A stretch of 64,000 nucleotides of DNA from Morinoia aosen (Eukaryota; Arthropoda; Malacostraca; Amphipoda; Talitridae), in NCBI GenBank assembly GCA_030386875.1, contig CM059560.1, forward strand, positions 35,024,183 through 35,088,182. Reading direction: 5' to 3'. Shown piece by piece: positions 12,413 to 24,855 of this stretch (positions are counted from its first letter, which is position 1; the number at the start of each line of letters is the position of its first letter). The position numbers and the translations under genes are program-made. The notes below the pieces were generated by a model. That model saw only the letters and a list, made by a program, of their open reading frames with translations. It was not told where the DNA came from and searched no databases.

Positions 12413-15400
12413 TTAACCTGTCCTACAATTGCACCAGTGATTTTGATATTTCTTTTTCATTGACGGTCGTATATTGTCGTCGTATCGACTTTTTACTTCA
12501 GAAAAACAAACCCAATGCTTTCTATCCAAAGCAAAGATACAGATTAGATTGCAATTATCTTGCATGTTGCAATGGACATTTATATTGTATACGTTTCGCA
12601 ACACAATGAACGCAGGTTTAGACTTTAAAACGTTTTTCTATACGTTGGACTGCAAGGCTTGTGAACCTCAGGTTACGTCATATCTGCAGTTTCATGTAAA
12701 AGTTCACCGCAGAGCTTCTGTTCACTCCGACGCGACCTTGCGCCCCACAAACGTTTTTGTTGCGGACAAAAACGGTGAGCCGCGCCTTCGTAGAAAATTG
12801 TGCGGCTGGGTAACTCAGGTAAAATGGGCGTCGAGTTATGAGTGGCTCGGATGAAATGAGTTGGGATGATATAGGAAAACGCAAGTAGGGGAGACAAGCG
12901 ATTTAGATAAATGAGTAAAGTAAATGAGTAAACTATCGACTAGATGATGTAATATTTATGTAAATTCGTATTTAAAGTATACACTGAATTTAAGTTCAGA
13001 AATAGGTCATTGAGTGACCGTGTGACGTAGCTAAATGCCATTGGGGTCACTGTGAGGCTGAGGAAATGAGCAGCTTTTAAACCCAACAGAAGTAATGTGA
13101 TACGAAGTAGCGTGAGGACTTAGGTAATGTGAGATGGACTTATGAGTAACTGACTTACTTTTTGCGGGTAGGTTACTCAGGCTTAAGTGAACAAAATTAA
13201 TGCGGTATTTGTTTGTGACCCGTTAACTATTTGTAACCTAATTTCTTAAGTTTTAATGCATTGGTGATTGTCCACAGATTTAGGCTAGATTAGTTTACGT
13301 AAGAAGTGCTGTGTCGTTAATCTGACCTATCAACCATATTCTTTGCTTTGTTATCTATGAGCACTTTACATTTTCACCAAAGGAACGCGCAGTAAAAAAC
13401 TCTTACTATAAGGTCATCAACAAAAAAGCATCCGATGAAGAAAATCGTCGACGAGAATTTCAAATTGTACCCTCGTTCGCCTTGATTTCAGCATATTTGT
13501 TGTATATATTCAACCAGTCCTGAATTAGTTACTTGAGTGCAATAAGTTATTTATCATAATTTAATGCAGAATTTGTCCATTTGTAACAGATTGTCATAGA
13601 AGCTTCGTGGCTCATTTGACCGACAATGGTAATATTATAGTCTTTTAGATATTAAGTTTATTTTTTGTCGTACTTGTAACTTTGTGGATACTGTGGTGAT
13701 AAAATTTTTCTAATCTTTCCAATTTTTTAAAATACATTTTGTAACTTGTACTATAGCTGTTTTTGCGAATTAATGTCAGAGTAAACCATCTAATTTAACC
13801 AACCCTAACCAAATATATGAACTGTCCACTACGTATAAAAATTCAAAAAATTAAATCAAAAACTCCTGACAAAAACAAATAAGTACCTTTAGAGTTTTTA
13901 AAAATGGTAATTGTAAAAGCAAAAGGAGTATAAAATATCCTTCAAATTCTATGTTTTATGAATTAAAAAGGCAGCCTCACAGTTTGCTAGAGGCTAAATT
14001 CTCATAGCTTAAAATGAATAATACTTAAAAAGTAAAGTTTATTTTTAATTGAAAGCTAAAGAAACGCATTTTCAACATTATTGAAACATGGCGCAGCAGA
14101 ATTTCGCGTTTTTACCGCTGTGTTACAGCGGATAATACCAGTTTAACATTGTACAGGCATGGAGATGAAAAGGTCGTCTGTCCTCGGAGCGAATGATTGC
14201 ATGATGAAAATAAAATATGTTTTCTATTAAATTGAGCTGAAAGATGTAAGACATATTCGGCAGTTCGAAAAATGCGATTCGATGCATTTTTACTGCTAGG
14301 TTATTTCGTTTTTTTTAGTAATCAACGTGTTAGTCGTGATAGGGCAACTGTTTATTTGTGATCAGCAAGCAATTAGTTTAACGGGACGTGAATGTCACCA
14401 TTGCGGCATGTAACCTTGTGAATCACGCTTTCGTACCTTTACGCTCAAAAGTACGTCGTTCTTCCAAAGTGATCGAAGTATTAATTATAGGCAAAATAAA
14501 ATCAAGAACTTTTAGATTTCGCGTGCAAGCCCGCAGCACAACCTTCAACTTAGAGTGGCTGAGGCAATTCGAGTGATGTGATGGGGTTGAAGTCGTAACA
14601 CGAATTGGAAATCTCTGATGTCCAGGATTGCGTGGTCGCAATCCCGAGCGGCATTCCGCTCTCGGCGCCGGGAAATAAAACTGGACGAGCCACGACCTTA
14701 GAACTGGTAACAAAGACAACATTGATACCTCGACTAGGTTCTTCTAGAATCACTCACTGGAGTCGGTCGATGATTTGCTCACAAGCAAAAGTCCCGAGTG
14801 AACATTATTGTAAGTGTCCGCAGCCCGCATAAAGGGCATGCAAGTGCCTGAACAAGTTCTTCAGGTTTTGCCTGCCTGATCGAGTCGAAATCTTGGCTAG
14901 TGAAGCTGAGAGTGAAGTACTCGACGCGATTACTGACGGTGCGCGAATAAACAGATGGGATGTCTGTCTCCGCGAGCACCATTCCGACAATGAATGTGGG
15001 TCAAAATGGTGTCACGGTTCGGAATTACTTCTCCTTCTGGGGTTGAGCACGGAACACAGTCGAGGTGCTTGACCTCTCCTAGATATGGATGCATCAGAAT
15101 GTTTTGAACTCTGTTTCACCACAGCGGTTTGAGAACGGTCAGAGATAGATAAGGCAACGGTGACAGCGGTGCTGTTTAGTTTGAGGAAGTGGTGATTCGT
15201 TGGACACTCGCTCGGTAAGTAGAACTCCAATATTTTCAAACAATTCCAACAAAAACAATTATACTCGTACGTTTTTACAAAACGAACATCTGAGTGACAA
15301 GACTCACAATTAAAGGGCATATATGCAAAGTGTCCTAACCCACAATACACAGAATTAACTGTAGGACACTCAAGTTAGAGGCGTGGTGTTCATCGCAGGG

Positions 15401-16215
15401 TTGCCAAACTGGCTTTTCCTAACCAAGTCACTAACTAGGAACTGAACTAGGAACTAGGCAACTCTGCCTGATAGACATCTACGCCGCTATGAGTTGAAAT
15501 TATCACTTAATCCACTTTCCACTTTTGACCTCTGATTTGTGGGTTAGGACACTCGGCATATTTGCCTTCCAATTGTACGGTAAGTTTTCAGAATTTTATA
15601 TTTCGTAGAATGAAAATCATCACTTGGGCTCGAGCAAACGTATAGCTCTCTGGTGGTGAGTTGAGCTGATTTTATATACCGTTTTTTATCGCTCATGAAA
15701 ACTGTGTATGAGTGAATGTTGACGTGTATGTGTGTCTTTGTTGACATGCGTGTTGACATAACTTTGTTGACATGAGTCTTTTGACATATATATAAAAAAA
15801 TGTTGACAAGAGTGTGGGTGTTCCCTCACATGAGAATGAGTGCATGTTGACAAGGGCATGCATGTATGTTGAGACGTGTTGACTGATGTTTAGCATGTTG
15901 CCAGGATGAGTCCTGATGGCTCACAAGTTGACAGTTCAAGAGGTGTCAGTTGACACACGGGCAATTGGCGCGTCCGGCACTACAGTGCATACATAACTCA
16001 TTAGTGAATTGAAGTCGATAAGTTCATTTTTGAGAAGTGACAGTTGAAATGAACAGTTCAATAACCTCTCACTGCGTTATTCACCATTTCTGAATTGTTT
16101 CACGTTTCGGGAACCTGAAATGATCGGTGTCTTAAGAAACCTATTGGTGTGATTTTTAATTGTGTTTTTCACATGGTTTTACAAATTGCTTACAGCTGAT
16201 ATTGTTTTATATGAA
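12413..16215. other. Non-coding DNA with small repeats only
   Basis: No gene recognised. A GC-richer patch at 14.6-15.0 kb has overlapping frames of up to 99 codons but no family resemblance. It includes the hairpin CCGAGCGGCATTCCGCTCTCGG near 14643 (arms CCGAGcGG/CCgCTCtCGG). TTGACA/TTGACG words are over-represented at 15.70-15.96 kb without a fixed period. Confidence 0.5.
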
Positions 16216-16217
16216 TG

Positions 16218-16279
16218 CCTCCTGTAGCTGCGCAACACCACCTCCTGCAGCTGCGCAACACCACCTCCTGCAGCAGGAA
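16218..16279. repeat. 23-bp repeat, 2.6 units
   Basis: CCTCCTGCAGCTGCGCAACA plus CCA recurs at 16218, 16241 and 16264. Confidence 0.8.
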
Positions 16280-16510
16280 GTGGCAGAGCAGGAGCAAGAG
16301 GCAGGCATGCATAAGAGCTGAGAACGAAACAAGGGAATAAGGAAGAAGCAACGAGCAGGCCGGGGTCCAGGCAAGGGCGCAGCGAGACGGCGTTAAATGT
16401 CACGCCCTTTTTGTCTGTTTCTTCTTATTTCTTCTTATTGAAGCCTTCATATTCTCCTCGACTACAGCGTGGCTCTCTCAGCCGAGTCGCATTACGTTTC
16501 TCGTGTCGGT

Positions 16511-16690
16511 CACTGATGGGCATCAGGCATTACACTGACGAGCATCAGGCATTACACTGACGAGTATCAGGCACGACACTGACGAGCATCAAGCATGGTA
16601 CTGACGAGCATCAGGCATGACACTGACGAGCATCAGGCACGAAACTGACGAGCCTCAAGCATTACACTGACGAGCCCCAGGCAATAGCTG
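16511..16690. repeat. 22-bp minisatellite, about 8 units
   Basis: CACTGACGAGCATCAGGCAT recurs at about 22-bp spacing (for example 16511, 16533, 16555) with scattered substitutions. Confidence 0.9.
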
Positions 16691-16897
16691 CAGCAGCTCG
16701 GAACTCGCATTCACTGAAGTTTTAAATGAAGCTCGTAAGTGCTGCAACTGACCTCCGTCAGCACTGGGATAAAATACAGTTACATTTGATATGTCGGTCT
16801 TGCAGTGTGTGCTGAGACTGTTGTTCGTCAGTGCTGTTCTGCGTGGGGGTTGTCAGGCTCGTGCTTGGCTAACTTATTGCTGGTGGCTGAACTGTAG

Positions 16898-17250
16898 AGG
16901 CTAGACTGAGCCAAGGAGGCTAGACTGAACCGTAGAGGCTAGACTGGGCCAAGCAGGTTAGACTGAACCGTAGAGGCTAGACTGGGCCAGGAAGGCTAGA
17001 CTGAACCGTAGAGGCTAGACTGAGCCAAGGAGGCTAGACTGAACCGTAGAGGCTAGACTGGGCCAAGCAGGTTAGACTGAGTCTAGGAGGCTAAACTAAT
17101 CCGAGAAGGCTAGATTAAGCCGAGGGTACTAGACTGAGTTGGAGAGGATAGAATGAGCCAAGAAGGCTAAACGAGGCCGTGTAGCCTGGACTGAACTAAG
17201 GAGGCTAGAGGGAACAGTATAGGCTAGACTGAGGCGGAGAGGCTGGAGCA
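16898..17250. repeat. 19-bp minisatellite with alternating subtypes, about 18 units
   Basis: The unit is AGGCTAGACTGAGCCAAGG. The variants GAACCGTAG, GGGCCAAGC and GAGCCAAGG alternate in the first ten units, which suggests 38-bp or longer higher-order duplication. The array decays toward 17250. Confidence 0.9.
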
Positions 17251-17965
17251 CACCTGCCGCCGTGCGTTGATGCAAAGGTCAGTTGTCGAGGCTCCGGCCC
17301 GCATTTTAGATGCTAATGCAACGCGCGCATCACCAAACAAACATCCTTGGAACACATTTTAAGGCGCTTCCTTAACGATACTAACACAGTGGGCCACTCT
17401 GATGCCATTTGCGTGTTTTTGTCCTTCTCCCCGCCACCAGTGATTATATTTACCCTAAAAAGCAGGGTCGTGGTTTCGGAGCAACCGCACCTTTGTCTGG
17501 AAATATTCTAATGAGAAAATGACTTCCTAGGTCACATTTTACTAGTGAAGTATCATTAAAGTCACATAAGCCGGCGTATCCTCGCCCGTGCGTTGTTCAA
17601 GCGCCCATGCAGCGCACGGACACATTGTGTTTCCTGTTCAAGTATGATGGCATTGGGTTTCTTGTTTGAGTATATTAGCCCAGTGTTTCGTGTTTACTGC
17701 ATACATTAGCATAAAAGCTTTTAGTTATAAAATCGCTGACTCACGCGCGGAAGACTATTTATTTAATGTGAGTAGATCATTGCTTCAACGCATTGAACTT
17801 CCTCAACGACGCGCGTTGTGACCTTTGTTTGGCACGTAAACGCCCTACTACAGATTGTATGACCTCCGTTGCGCGCCACCTTCACAGGAACGTGTAACGA
17901 ATACATTCTGGGCTTCTGTTGGTGCTCGCCACTGAAAAATCTTCTAAACTTTTTAGCGTCCTTGT
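17251..17965. other. Non-coding spacer
   Basis: No recognised feature. Confidence 0.5.
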
Positions 17966-18800
17966 TTGCCTGTAAGTCCAGAGCTGTCGGTGTGGGCCAG
18001 TAAGTCTAAAAGTTGTCGGTGTGACCCAGTAAATCTAAAACTGTCGGTGTGACCCATATCTAAAAGCTGTCGGTGTGACCAAGGAAATCTAAAAACTGTC
18101 GGTGTGACACAAATCTAAAAGCTGTCGGTGTGAGCCACTAAAATCTAAAAGCTGTCGGTGTGACCCATATCTAAATGCTATCGGTGTGACCCAGTAAATC
18201 TAAAAGCTGTCGGTTTCAGCCACTAAATCTAAAAGCTGTCGGTGTGACCCAGTAAGTCTAAAAGCTGTCGTGTGACCCAGTAAATCTAAACGCTGTTGGT
18301 GTAAGTCGGTATGTCCAAAAGATGTTGGTCTAAGCCAGTAAGTCCAAAAAGCTGTTCGTGTGAGCCAATGAGTCCAGAGAATGTCCTTGTGAGTTAATAA
18401 ATCGTTTTGATAAAAGACTTATTGATAGCATTGGTGCATTATTGGTCGATGTAGACCAGTAAGTCCAAAAGCTGTCGGTGTAAGCCAGCAAGCCCAGTTG
18501 TGTGTAAAAGCTGTGAGCAAGAAGTCCAAAGGGTGTTCGTATGAGTCGGTAAGTTCAAAAGTAGTCCGGTTCAGCTAATAAGTCCAAAAGTTGTTCGCGT
18601 TGGCCAATAAGTTCCAGGATGTCCGTGTGAGCCAGTAAGTCCAAAGGATATCCGTATCAGCCAGTAAGTTCAAACATAGTCCGTTTGAGCCAGTAACTCC
18701 AAAACCAGTCGAGGTGAGCCACTAAGTCAAAAGTTGTCCGTATGAGCGAGTAAATCAACGAGCTGTTCACGTAATCAGTTTACCCAAAACATGTTCGTGT
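17966..18800. repeat. Degenerate ~29-bp minisatellite, about 28 units
   Basis: TCTAAAAGCTGTCGGTGTGA followed by CCCAGTAAA repeats with a period near 29-30 bp. It is well conserved to about 18300 and increasingly diverged to about 18800. About 300 bp of unrecognised sequence separates it from the exon at 19.1 kb, so it may lie in an intron of that gene. Confidence 0.85.
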
Positions 18801-19108
18801 TTGCCAGTATTTTTCAAGATCGTCAGTGTAGACTAGTACCTCAAAAGATGTTTCATGCGGGTTATCCGAGTAGACAGTACGTCTAAATATTGTCTAAAAG
18901 TTAATTTGAACGTAAAACTGACGATGATAACAGTAGAAGTACAGTATACACTTCAAAAACCAATAAATTGACAAATAATTGATGAGGTGCACGTTCTTAA
19001 TTCCTGAGGGAAAATATTCGTAAATGTACGAGCGCAAGAATTTACAATTCGTGGTATTTCAACGTGCTTGACATTTCATTTGTAGTACCATGGACAAGGA
19101 ATACTCAC

Positions 19109-19932
19109 GTTTCTGCGTCCAGTTTGGTGTGCTGTTTGGCGTGCATGTTTTGTCCGTCAGTTCCGTCGACTCTCCCTCGCATGACGACGTCTCTGAAGAA
19201 CTTTTCATTTTTGGACTCCTTCCTGATGATTTTCCTTATCTTGCAACCCTTTTCTTTGAGTTCCTTTTTTCTGAGCGTCATTGTTGCCCTGAACTTATTG
19301 AGGAAGTTGCTTTTGTTGACCCCATTGAGCACAATCAACTTCGTATTATCCTTTTCGTTCAAGCTGATCAGCGACGATTGGACAGACCGGGAATTTCTGG
19401 ACCCCAGTTTTTGCGCCTCCACTTCTGCGTCCTCAGACTGATGGTCTACGTGATGCTGCAGCTTCGTCGTCAAGTACGACGCGAACTTGTCCTTGTTGTC
19501 CGCCCCGGTCTTCCTTGGACTACCCCCAAGTTGCCGTCCAGTCGTCCCATGTTTGGTGACGTCTTCGGCGAATTCCAACTCGCCCCCCAGTTTTGCGTTT
19601 TTACTTTCAGACTTCGATCCACTTTCGACTTTAGCGTCGTCTTCATTCCTGAAGGACGTAACTTTATAGCCAGTCCCCTTGATATCAGAGCTGTCATCAC
19701 TCTCACTGCAGCAGTCATTACACGGAGGAGATGGGCACCTACTGCATACCTCCTCGTCACAACCACCAGTACACCGGCCGCCACTCAGCGGTCGCGGTTT
19801 CTTCTCGGTGGTTTCCAAAGAGTCCACGGTGTTCTCATTGGCTACGAGGATGAGGTTGTCGTCAAAACGCTTGCGCCTGCGACAGAGCATGCAAGTTGCG
19901 CAGAACGATGCGCAGCAGCAACCTCGAGGCAT
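19109..19932 (-). CDS. Putative first coding exon, Cys-rich N-terminal protein, unknown gene
   Basis: This is the only stretch that looks like host coding sequence. It runs open for about 274 codons from an ATG at 19932 (context ACCATG, purine at -3). It ends at a strong donor, GTGAGT, on the minus strand at 19108-19103, with exon phase 2. The in-frame TGA lies inside that donor. The N-terminus has about eight Cys in the first 18 residues (CCCASFCATCMLC), then RRRKR, which would suit palmitoylation or membrane attachment (inference). A second Cys cluster lies near residues 53-74 (CTGGC, CSRC, CNDCC). The middle is rich in Ser, Asp, Glu and Lys and probably disordered. The C-terminal third is basic (KKELKEKGCKIRKIIRKESK). 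I recognise no family. No later exon is evident downstream (below 19.1 kb), where repeats dominate. A 283-codon plus-strand frame overlaps it but has no such supporting signals. Confidence 0.5.
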
Positions 19933-21070
19933 GGTCGTTGATAATGCTTCACATTAATTCCTACTACCTCGACAATTGTCCCGGGAATACCGTCACTTTC
20001 ACGTGTTTAAAATGAGGAATATTTATTTTTTCATGTCACAAACTGTTTCTATAGCAATCACTTAAAATCTCTCAATGAAGTGAGTCACAATCGAAAGAAC
20101 TATAGCACTGGAAACAATTCAATATCAATTAGCTTAGGCCTTAAAAAATAGAGTTTTTGAGAGCACGACGTAAAATATCGCACGGCTAACGGTTATCGTG
20201 CACAACGCATGCTTCTTAATGCATGCTCAACTTTTACACGCGATCAGAGCCTGTCTTCTCATGACAGCAATAGTTCATGTAAAGAATCTGAAAAAAAGAA
20301 GTGCAAGACCTTTATTACAGTATTGCTGCAATTTATTCCTTAAAGTGAAACATGCTACTTCAATTTAGGGTGAAAATTATTTTTTTGCTATCCAACAGTT
20401 CGCTTCCCCGACTGGTGAAATTTTCAGCTCTTAGAAGTAAGTTACATGGAAATTTACCATCAAATAGATTATTGCCTCGTAATAGACCGTTGTCATGAGA
20501 TACATAGTTCCCAAACGTCAGCAAAATATCTTATATTCAACAGATAAACAGATGTTGCATTTTAAACAGGTATCATACATTGAAAAAGTATCGTATATAA
20601 TTATATAACATATGGAAAGCATGAACAAGATGTCACATATCAATCAGATGTCGTGTATTGGAATTGCCTGAAATTAGACCACTACGGACTGGCCATTATT
20701 CATCAAATGAACCGATATCACGTTTAAGAAAATAAAGAACTACAGCACTTGGATAAAATCGAATTCACTCACTTACAAATTCGCGTCAGATATTTAAAGA
20801 CTGAATATGTCCCGCGATAAATATTTGAAAATCATTCATAGTAAATACTTTTTGACACAATGTAGTCATGAATCTATCAAGTACTTTTCTCTTCGTCATG
20901 TTTTTCGTTGGTTCTCGAAGTGTTGTCTTCACCTGTTGAACAAGAAGCTGTTCTGTTCCGTCTCATATTGCTCTTTTTAACACTCGATAGGGGTGTGGGA
21001 GGTATACCTCTTTTCTACCTCCCTCTCAAAACTATCTGCTGCCTGTGTGAGGGATGGCACAATAATTCTT
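19933..21070. other. Upstream flank of the putative exon, nothing further recognised
   Basis: AT-rich sequence. It should contain the 5' UTR or promoter of the minus-strand exon if that exon is the first, but I see no clear TATA box or initiator. No coding frame of note. Confidence 0.4.
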
Positions 21071-21073
21071 GCC

Positions 21074-23690
21074 CAGTCGACAGGCAGCGCCTGCACCCTC
21101 TCACTCAGTCGACACGCAGCGCCCGCACCCTCTCACTCAGTCGACACGCAGCGCCCGCACCCTCTCACTCAGTCGACACGCAGCGCCCGCACCCTCTCAC
21201 TCAGTCGACACGCAGCGCCCGCACCCTCTCACTCAGTCGACACGCAGCGCCCGCACCCTCTCACTCAGTCGACACGCAGCGCCCGCACCCTCTCACTCAG
21301 TCGACATGCAGCGCCTGCACCCTCTCACTCAGTCGACACGCAGCGCCCGCACCCTCTCACTCAGTCGACACGCAGCGCCCGCACCCTCTCACTCAGTCGA
21401 CACGCAGCGCCCGCACCCTCTCACTCAGTCGACACGCAGCGCCCGCACCCTCTCACTCAGTCGACACGCAGCGCCCGCACCCTCTCACTCAGTCGACACG
21501 CAGCGCCCGCACCCTCTCACTCAGTCGACACGCAGCGTCCGCACCCTCTCACTCAGTCGACAGGCAGCGCCCGCACCCTCTCACTCAGTCGACACGCAGC
21601 GCCCGCACCCTCTCACTCAGTCGACAGGCAGCGCCCGCACCCTCTCACTCAGTCGACACGCAGCGCCCGCACCCTCTCACTCAGTCGACAGGCAGCGCTC
21701 GCACCCTCTCACTCAGTCGACAGGCAGCGCCCGCACCCTCTCACTCATTCGACACGCAGCGCCCGCACCCTCTCACTCAGTCGACACGCAGCGCCCGCAC
21801 CCTCTCACTCAGTCGACACGCAGCGCCCGCACCCTCTCACTCAGTCGACACGCAGCGTCCGCACCCTCTCACTCAGTCGACAAGTAGCGCCCGCACCCTC
21901 TCACTCAGTCGACACGCAGCGCCCGCACCCTCTCACTCAGTCGACACGCAGCGTTCGCACCCTCTCACTCAGTCGACAGGCAGCGCCCGCACCCTCTCAC
22001 TCAGTCGACACGCAGCGCCCGCACCCTCTCACTCAGTCGACAGGCAGCGTCCGCACCCTCTCACTCAGTCGACAGGCAGCGCCCGCACCCTCTCACTCAG
22101 TCGACACGCAGCGCCCGCACCCTCTCACTCAGTCGACAGGCAGCGCCCGCACCCTCTCACTCAGTCGACACGCAGCGTCCGCACCCTCTCACTCAGTCGA
22201 CAGGCAGCGCCCGCACCCTCTCACTCAGTCGACACGCAGCGCCCGCACCCTCTCACTCAGTCGACACGCAGCGTCCGCACCCTCTCACTCAGTCGACAGG
22301 CAGCGTCCGCACCCTCTCACTCAGTCGATAGGCAGCGCCCGCACCCTCTCACTCAGTCGACACGCAGCGCCCGCACCCTCTCACTCAGTCGACACGCAGC
22401 GTCCGCACCCTCTCACTCAGTCGACAAGTAGCGCCCGCACCCTCTCACTCAGTCGACACGCAGCGCCCGCACCCTCTCACTCAGTCGACACGCAGCGTCC
22501 GCACCCTCTCACTCAGTCGACAGGCAGCGCCCGCACCCTCTCACTCAGTCGACACGCAGCGCCCGCACCCTCTCACTCAGTCGACAGGCAGCGTCCGCAC
22601 CCTCTCACTCAGTCGACAGGCAGCGCCCGCACCCTCTCACTCAGTCGACACGCAGCGCCCGCACCCTCTCACTCAGTCGACAGGCAGCGCCCGCACCCTC
22701 TCACTCAGTCGACAGGCAGCGCCCGCACCCTCTCACTCAGTCGACACGCAGCGCCCGCACCCTCTCACTCAGTCGACACGCAGCGCCCGCACCCTCTCAC
22801 TCAGTCGACACGCAGCGTCCGCACCCTCTCACTCAGTCGACAGGCAGCGCCCGCACCCTCTCACTCAGTCGACACGCAGCGCCCGCACCCTCTCACTCAG
22901 TCGACACGCAGCGTCCGCACCCTCTCACTCAGTCGACAGGCAGCGCCTGCACCCTCTCACTCAGTCGACACGCAGCGCCCGCACCCTCTCACTCAGTCGA
23001 CAGGCAGCGCCCGCACCCTCTCACTCAGTCGACACGCAGCGCCCGCACCCTCTCACTCAGTCGACAGGCAGCGCTCGCACCCTCTCACTCAGTCGACACG
23101 CAGCGCCCGCACCCTCTCACTCAGTCGACACGCAGCGTCCGCACCCTCTCACTCAGTCGACAAGTAGCGCCCGCACCCTCTCACTCAGTCGACACGCAGC
23201 GCCCGCACCCTCTCACTCAGTCGACACGCAGCGTCCGCACCCTCTCACTCAGTCGACAGGCAGCGCCCGCACCCTCTCACTCAGTCGACACGCAGCGCCC
23301 GCACCCTCTCACTCAGTCGACACGCAGCACCCGCACCCTCTCACTCAGTCGACACGCAGCGCCCGCACCCTCTCACTCAGTCGACACGCAGCGCCCGCAC
23401 CCTCTCACTCAGTCGACACGCAGCGCCCGCACCCTCTCACTCAGTCGACACGCAGCGCCCGCACCCTCTCACTAAGTCGACACGCAGCGCCCGCACCCTC
23501 TCACTCAGTCGACACGCAGCGCCCGCACCCTCTAACTCAGTCGACACGCAGCGCCCGCACCCTCTCACTCAGTCGACACGCAGCGCCCGCACCCTCTCAC
23601 TCAGTCGACACGCAGCATCCGCACCCTCTCACTCAGTCGACACGCAGCGCCCGCACCCTCTCACTCAGTCGACACGCAGCGCGTGTCGAT
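21074..23690. repeat. 32-bp minisatellite, 81 full units, open in all three forward frames
   Basis: CAGTCGAC recurs from 21074 to 23666, a distance of 2592 bp or exactly 81 x 32, so there is no net indel. Each unit contains a GTCGAC palindrome and CGCACCCTCTCACT. Variation is almost confined to a few positions: ACACGC/ACAGGC and GCGCCC/GCGTCC. The rare variant CAAGTAGCG lies at 21881, 22425 and 23161, exactly 17 and 23 units apart. The first ~13 and last ~12 units are nearly uniform and the centre is heterogeneous. No register contains a stop, so frames of up to 724 codons result; these are artefacts. Confidence 0.97.
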
Positions 23691-23806
23691 GCGTGTGGTG
23701 TGTGTGTGTGCGTGTGTTGGCGTGTGCAGCGTGTGGTATGTGTGTGCCGGTGTGCGCAGTGTGTAGTGTGTGTGTGCCGGCGTGTGCAGAGTGTGGGAAC
23801 ACGCTG
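23686..23806. repeat. GT-rich imperfect microsatellite
   Basis: TGTGTGTG runs mixed with GTGTGCCGG and GTGTGCAG motifs directly abut the 32-bp array. The three subrepeats of about 38 bp end in GTGTGCAG(A/C)GTGTG. Confidence 0.85.
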
Positions 23807-23877
23807 TCTACACTCACTGCTGGATATGAGCTCACACACTTGCGCAACGGGCAGTCCCTAGCCGCTGACCACACCTA

Positions 23878-24560
23878 TACCGCTCTCCTCACTTCCATCT
23901 CCTCACTTCCACCTCCTCACTTCCACCTCCTCACTTCCACTTCCTCACTTCTATCTCCTCACTTCCATCCTCTCACTCCCATCCTCTCACTACCATCTCC
24001 TCACTTTCACCCCTCACTTCCATCCCCTCACTTTCACCCCTCACTGCCATCTCCTCACTGCCATCTCCTCACTTCCATCTCCTCCCTTCCATCTCCTCAC
24101 TTCCATCCTCTCACTACCATCTCCTCACTTTCACCCCTAACTTCCATCCCCTCAATTCCACCCCTCACTGCCATCTCCTCACTGCCATCTCCTCACTTCC
24201 ATCTCCTCACTTCCATCCCCTCACTTCCATCCCTCACTTCCATCCTCTCAATTCCATCTCCTCACTTCCATCTCCTCACTTCCATCCCTCACTTCCATCC
24301 TCTCACTATCATCTCCTCCCTTTCACCCCTCACTTCCATCCCCTCACTTCCACCCCTCACTGCCATCTCCTCACTTCCATCTCCTCACTTCCATCCCCTT
24401 AATTCCATCCCTTCACTTCCATCTCCCCACTTCCATCCCCGCAATACCATCCCCTCACTTCCACCCCTCAATGCCATCTCCTCACTTCCATCCTCTCACT
24501 TCCATCCTCTCACTTCCATCCGCTCACTTTCATCCCCTCATTTCCACCCCTCACTTCCCC
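23878..24560. repeat. Pyrimidine-rich ~12-15-bp minisatellite
   Basis: CTCACTTCCATCTC and variants (CTCACTTTCACCC, CTCACTGCCATCTC) repeat with irregular period for about 680 bp. The top strand is almost purely C and T apart from single A and G positions. Such mirror-like homopyrimidine tracts can adopt triplex structure (established property of such tracts). Long Ser/Pro/Leu/His frames through it are artefacts. Confidence 0.9.
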
Positions 24561-24855
24561 TCCCCCCACAGCCCCACTCCCCAGCCAAGCGGCAGCACAC
24601 CCCCGCAGCAGAGCACGAGCCGCTCACACTCGTCGCTCCACACCGGAGACCAAAACGCCGGTCCAAGCAGCGCGAGTGGAAAATTTAAAACCACGAAGTT
24701 AAAGAATTACAAAATCAGAGAGCAGTATCTTCGAATCTGAGAGTATCAATCTTTGAGTCCTATCGCATCACCCGACTATGCATCACTAAACTATGCTTTA
24801 CCTCATCACTCATCACCTCACCACGCATCACATCACCCGGTATTACTTAACGAAC
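24561..24855. other. Short spacer with CATCAC-rich stretch
   Basis: Links the pyrimidine tract to the 20/21-bp array. CATCACTCATCACC-type words occur at 24770-24840. Nothing else recognised. Confidence 0.5.

Noticed and set aside
15700-15960. TTGACA boxes as bacterial -35 promoters or W-box regulators
   Set aside because: The sequence is eukaryotic, spacing is irregular and no gene lies nearby.
19090-19941. 283-codon plus-strand frame opposite the candidate exon
   Set aside because: It is the shadow of the minus-strand frame, which has the better start context, a donor and the more protein-like composition.
20908-23167. Three overlapping plus-strand frames of 272-724 codons with HPLTQSTRSARTLSLSR repeats
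   Set aside because: They are three readings of the same stop-free 32-bp minisatellite. The unit is not a multiple of three and no frame is favoured.
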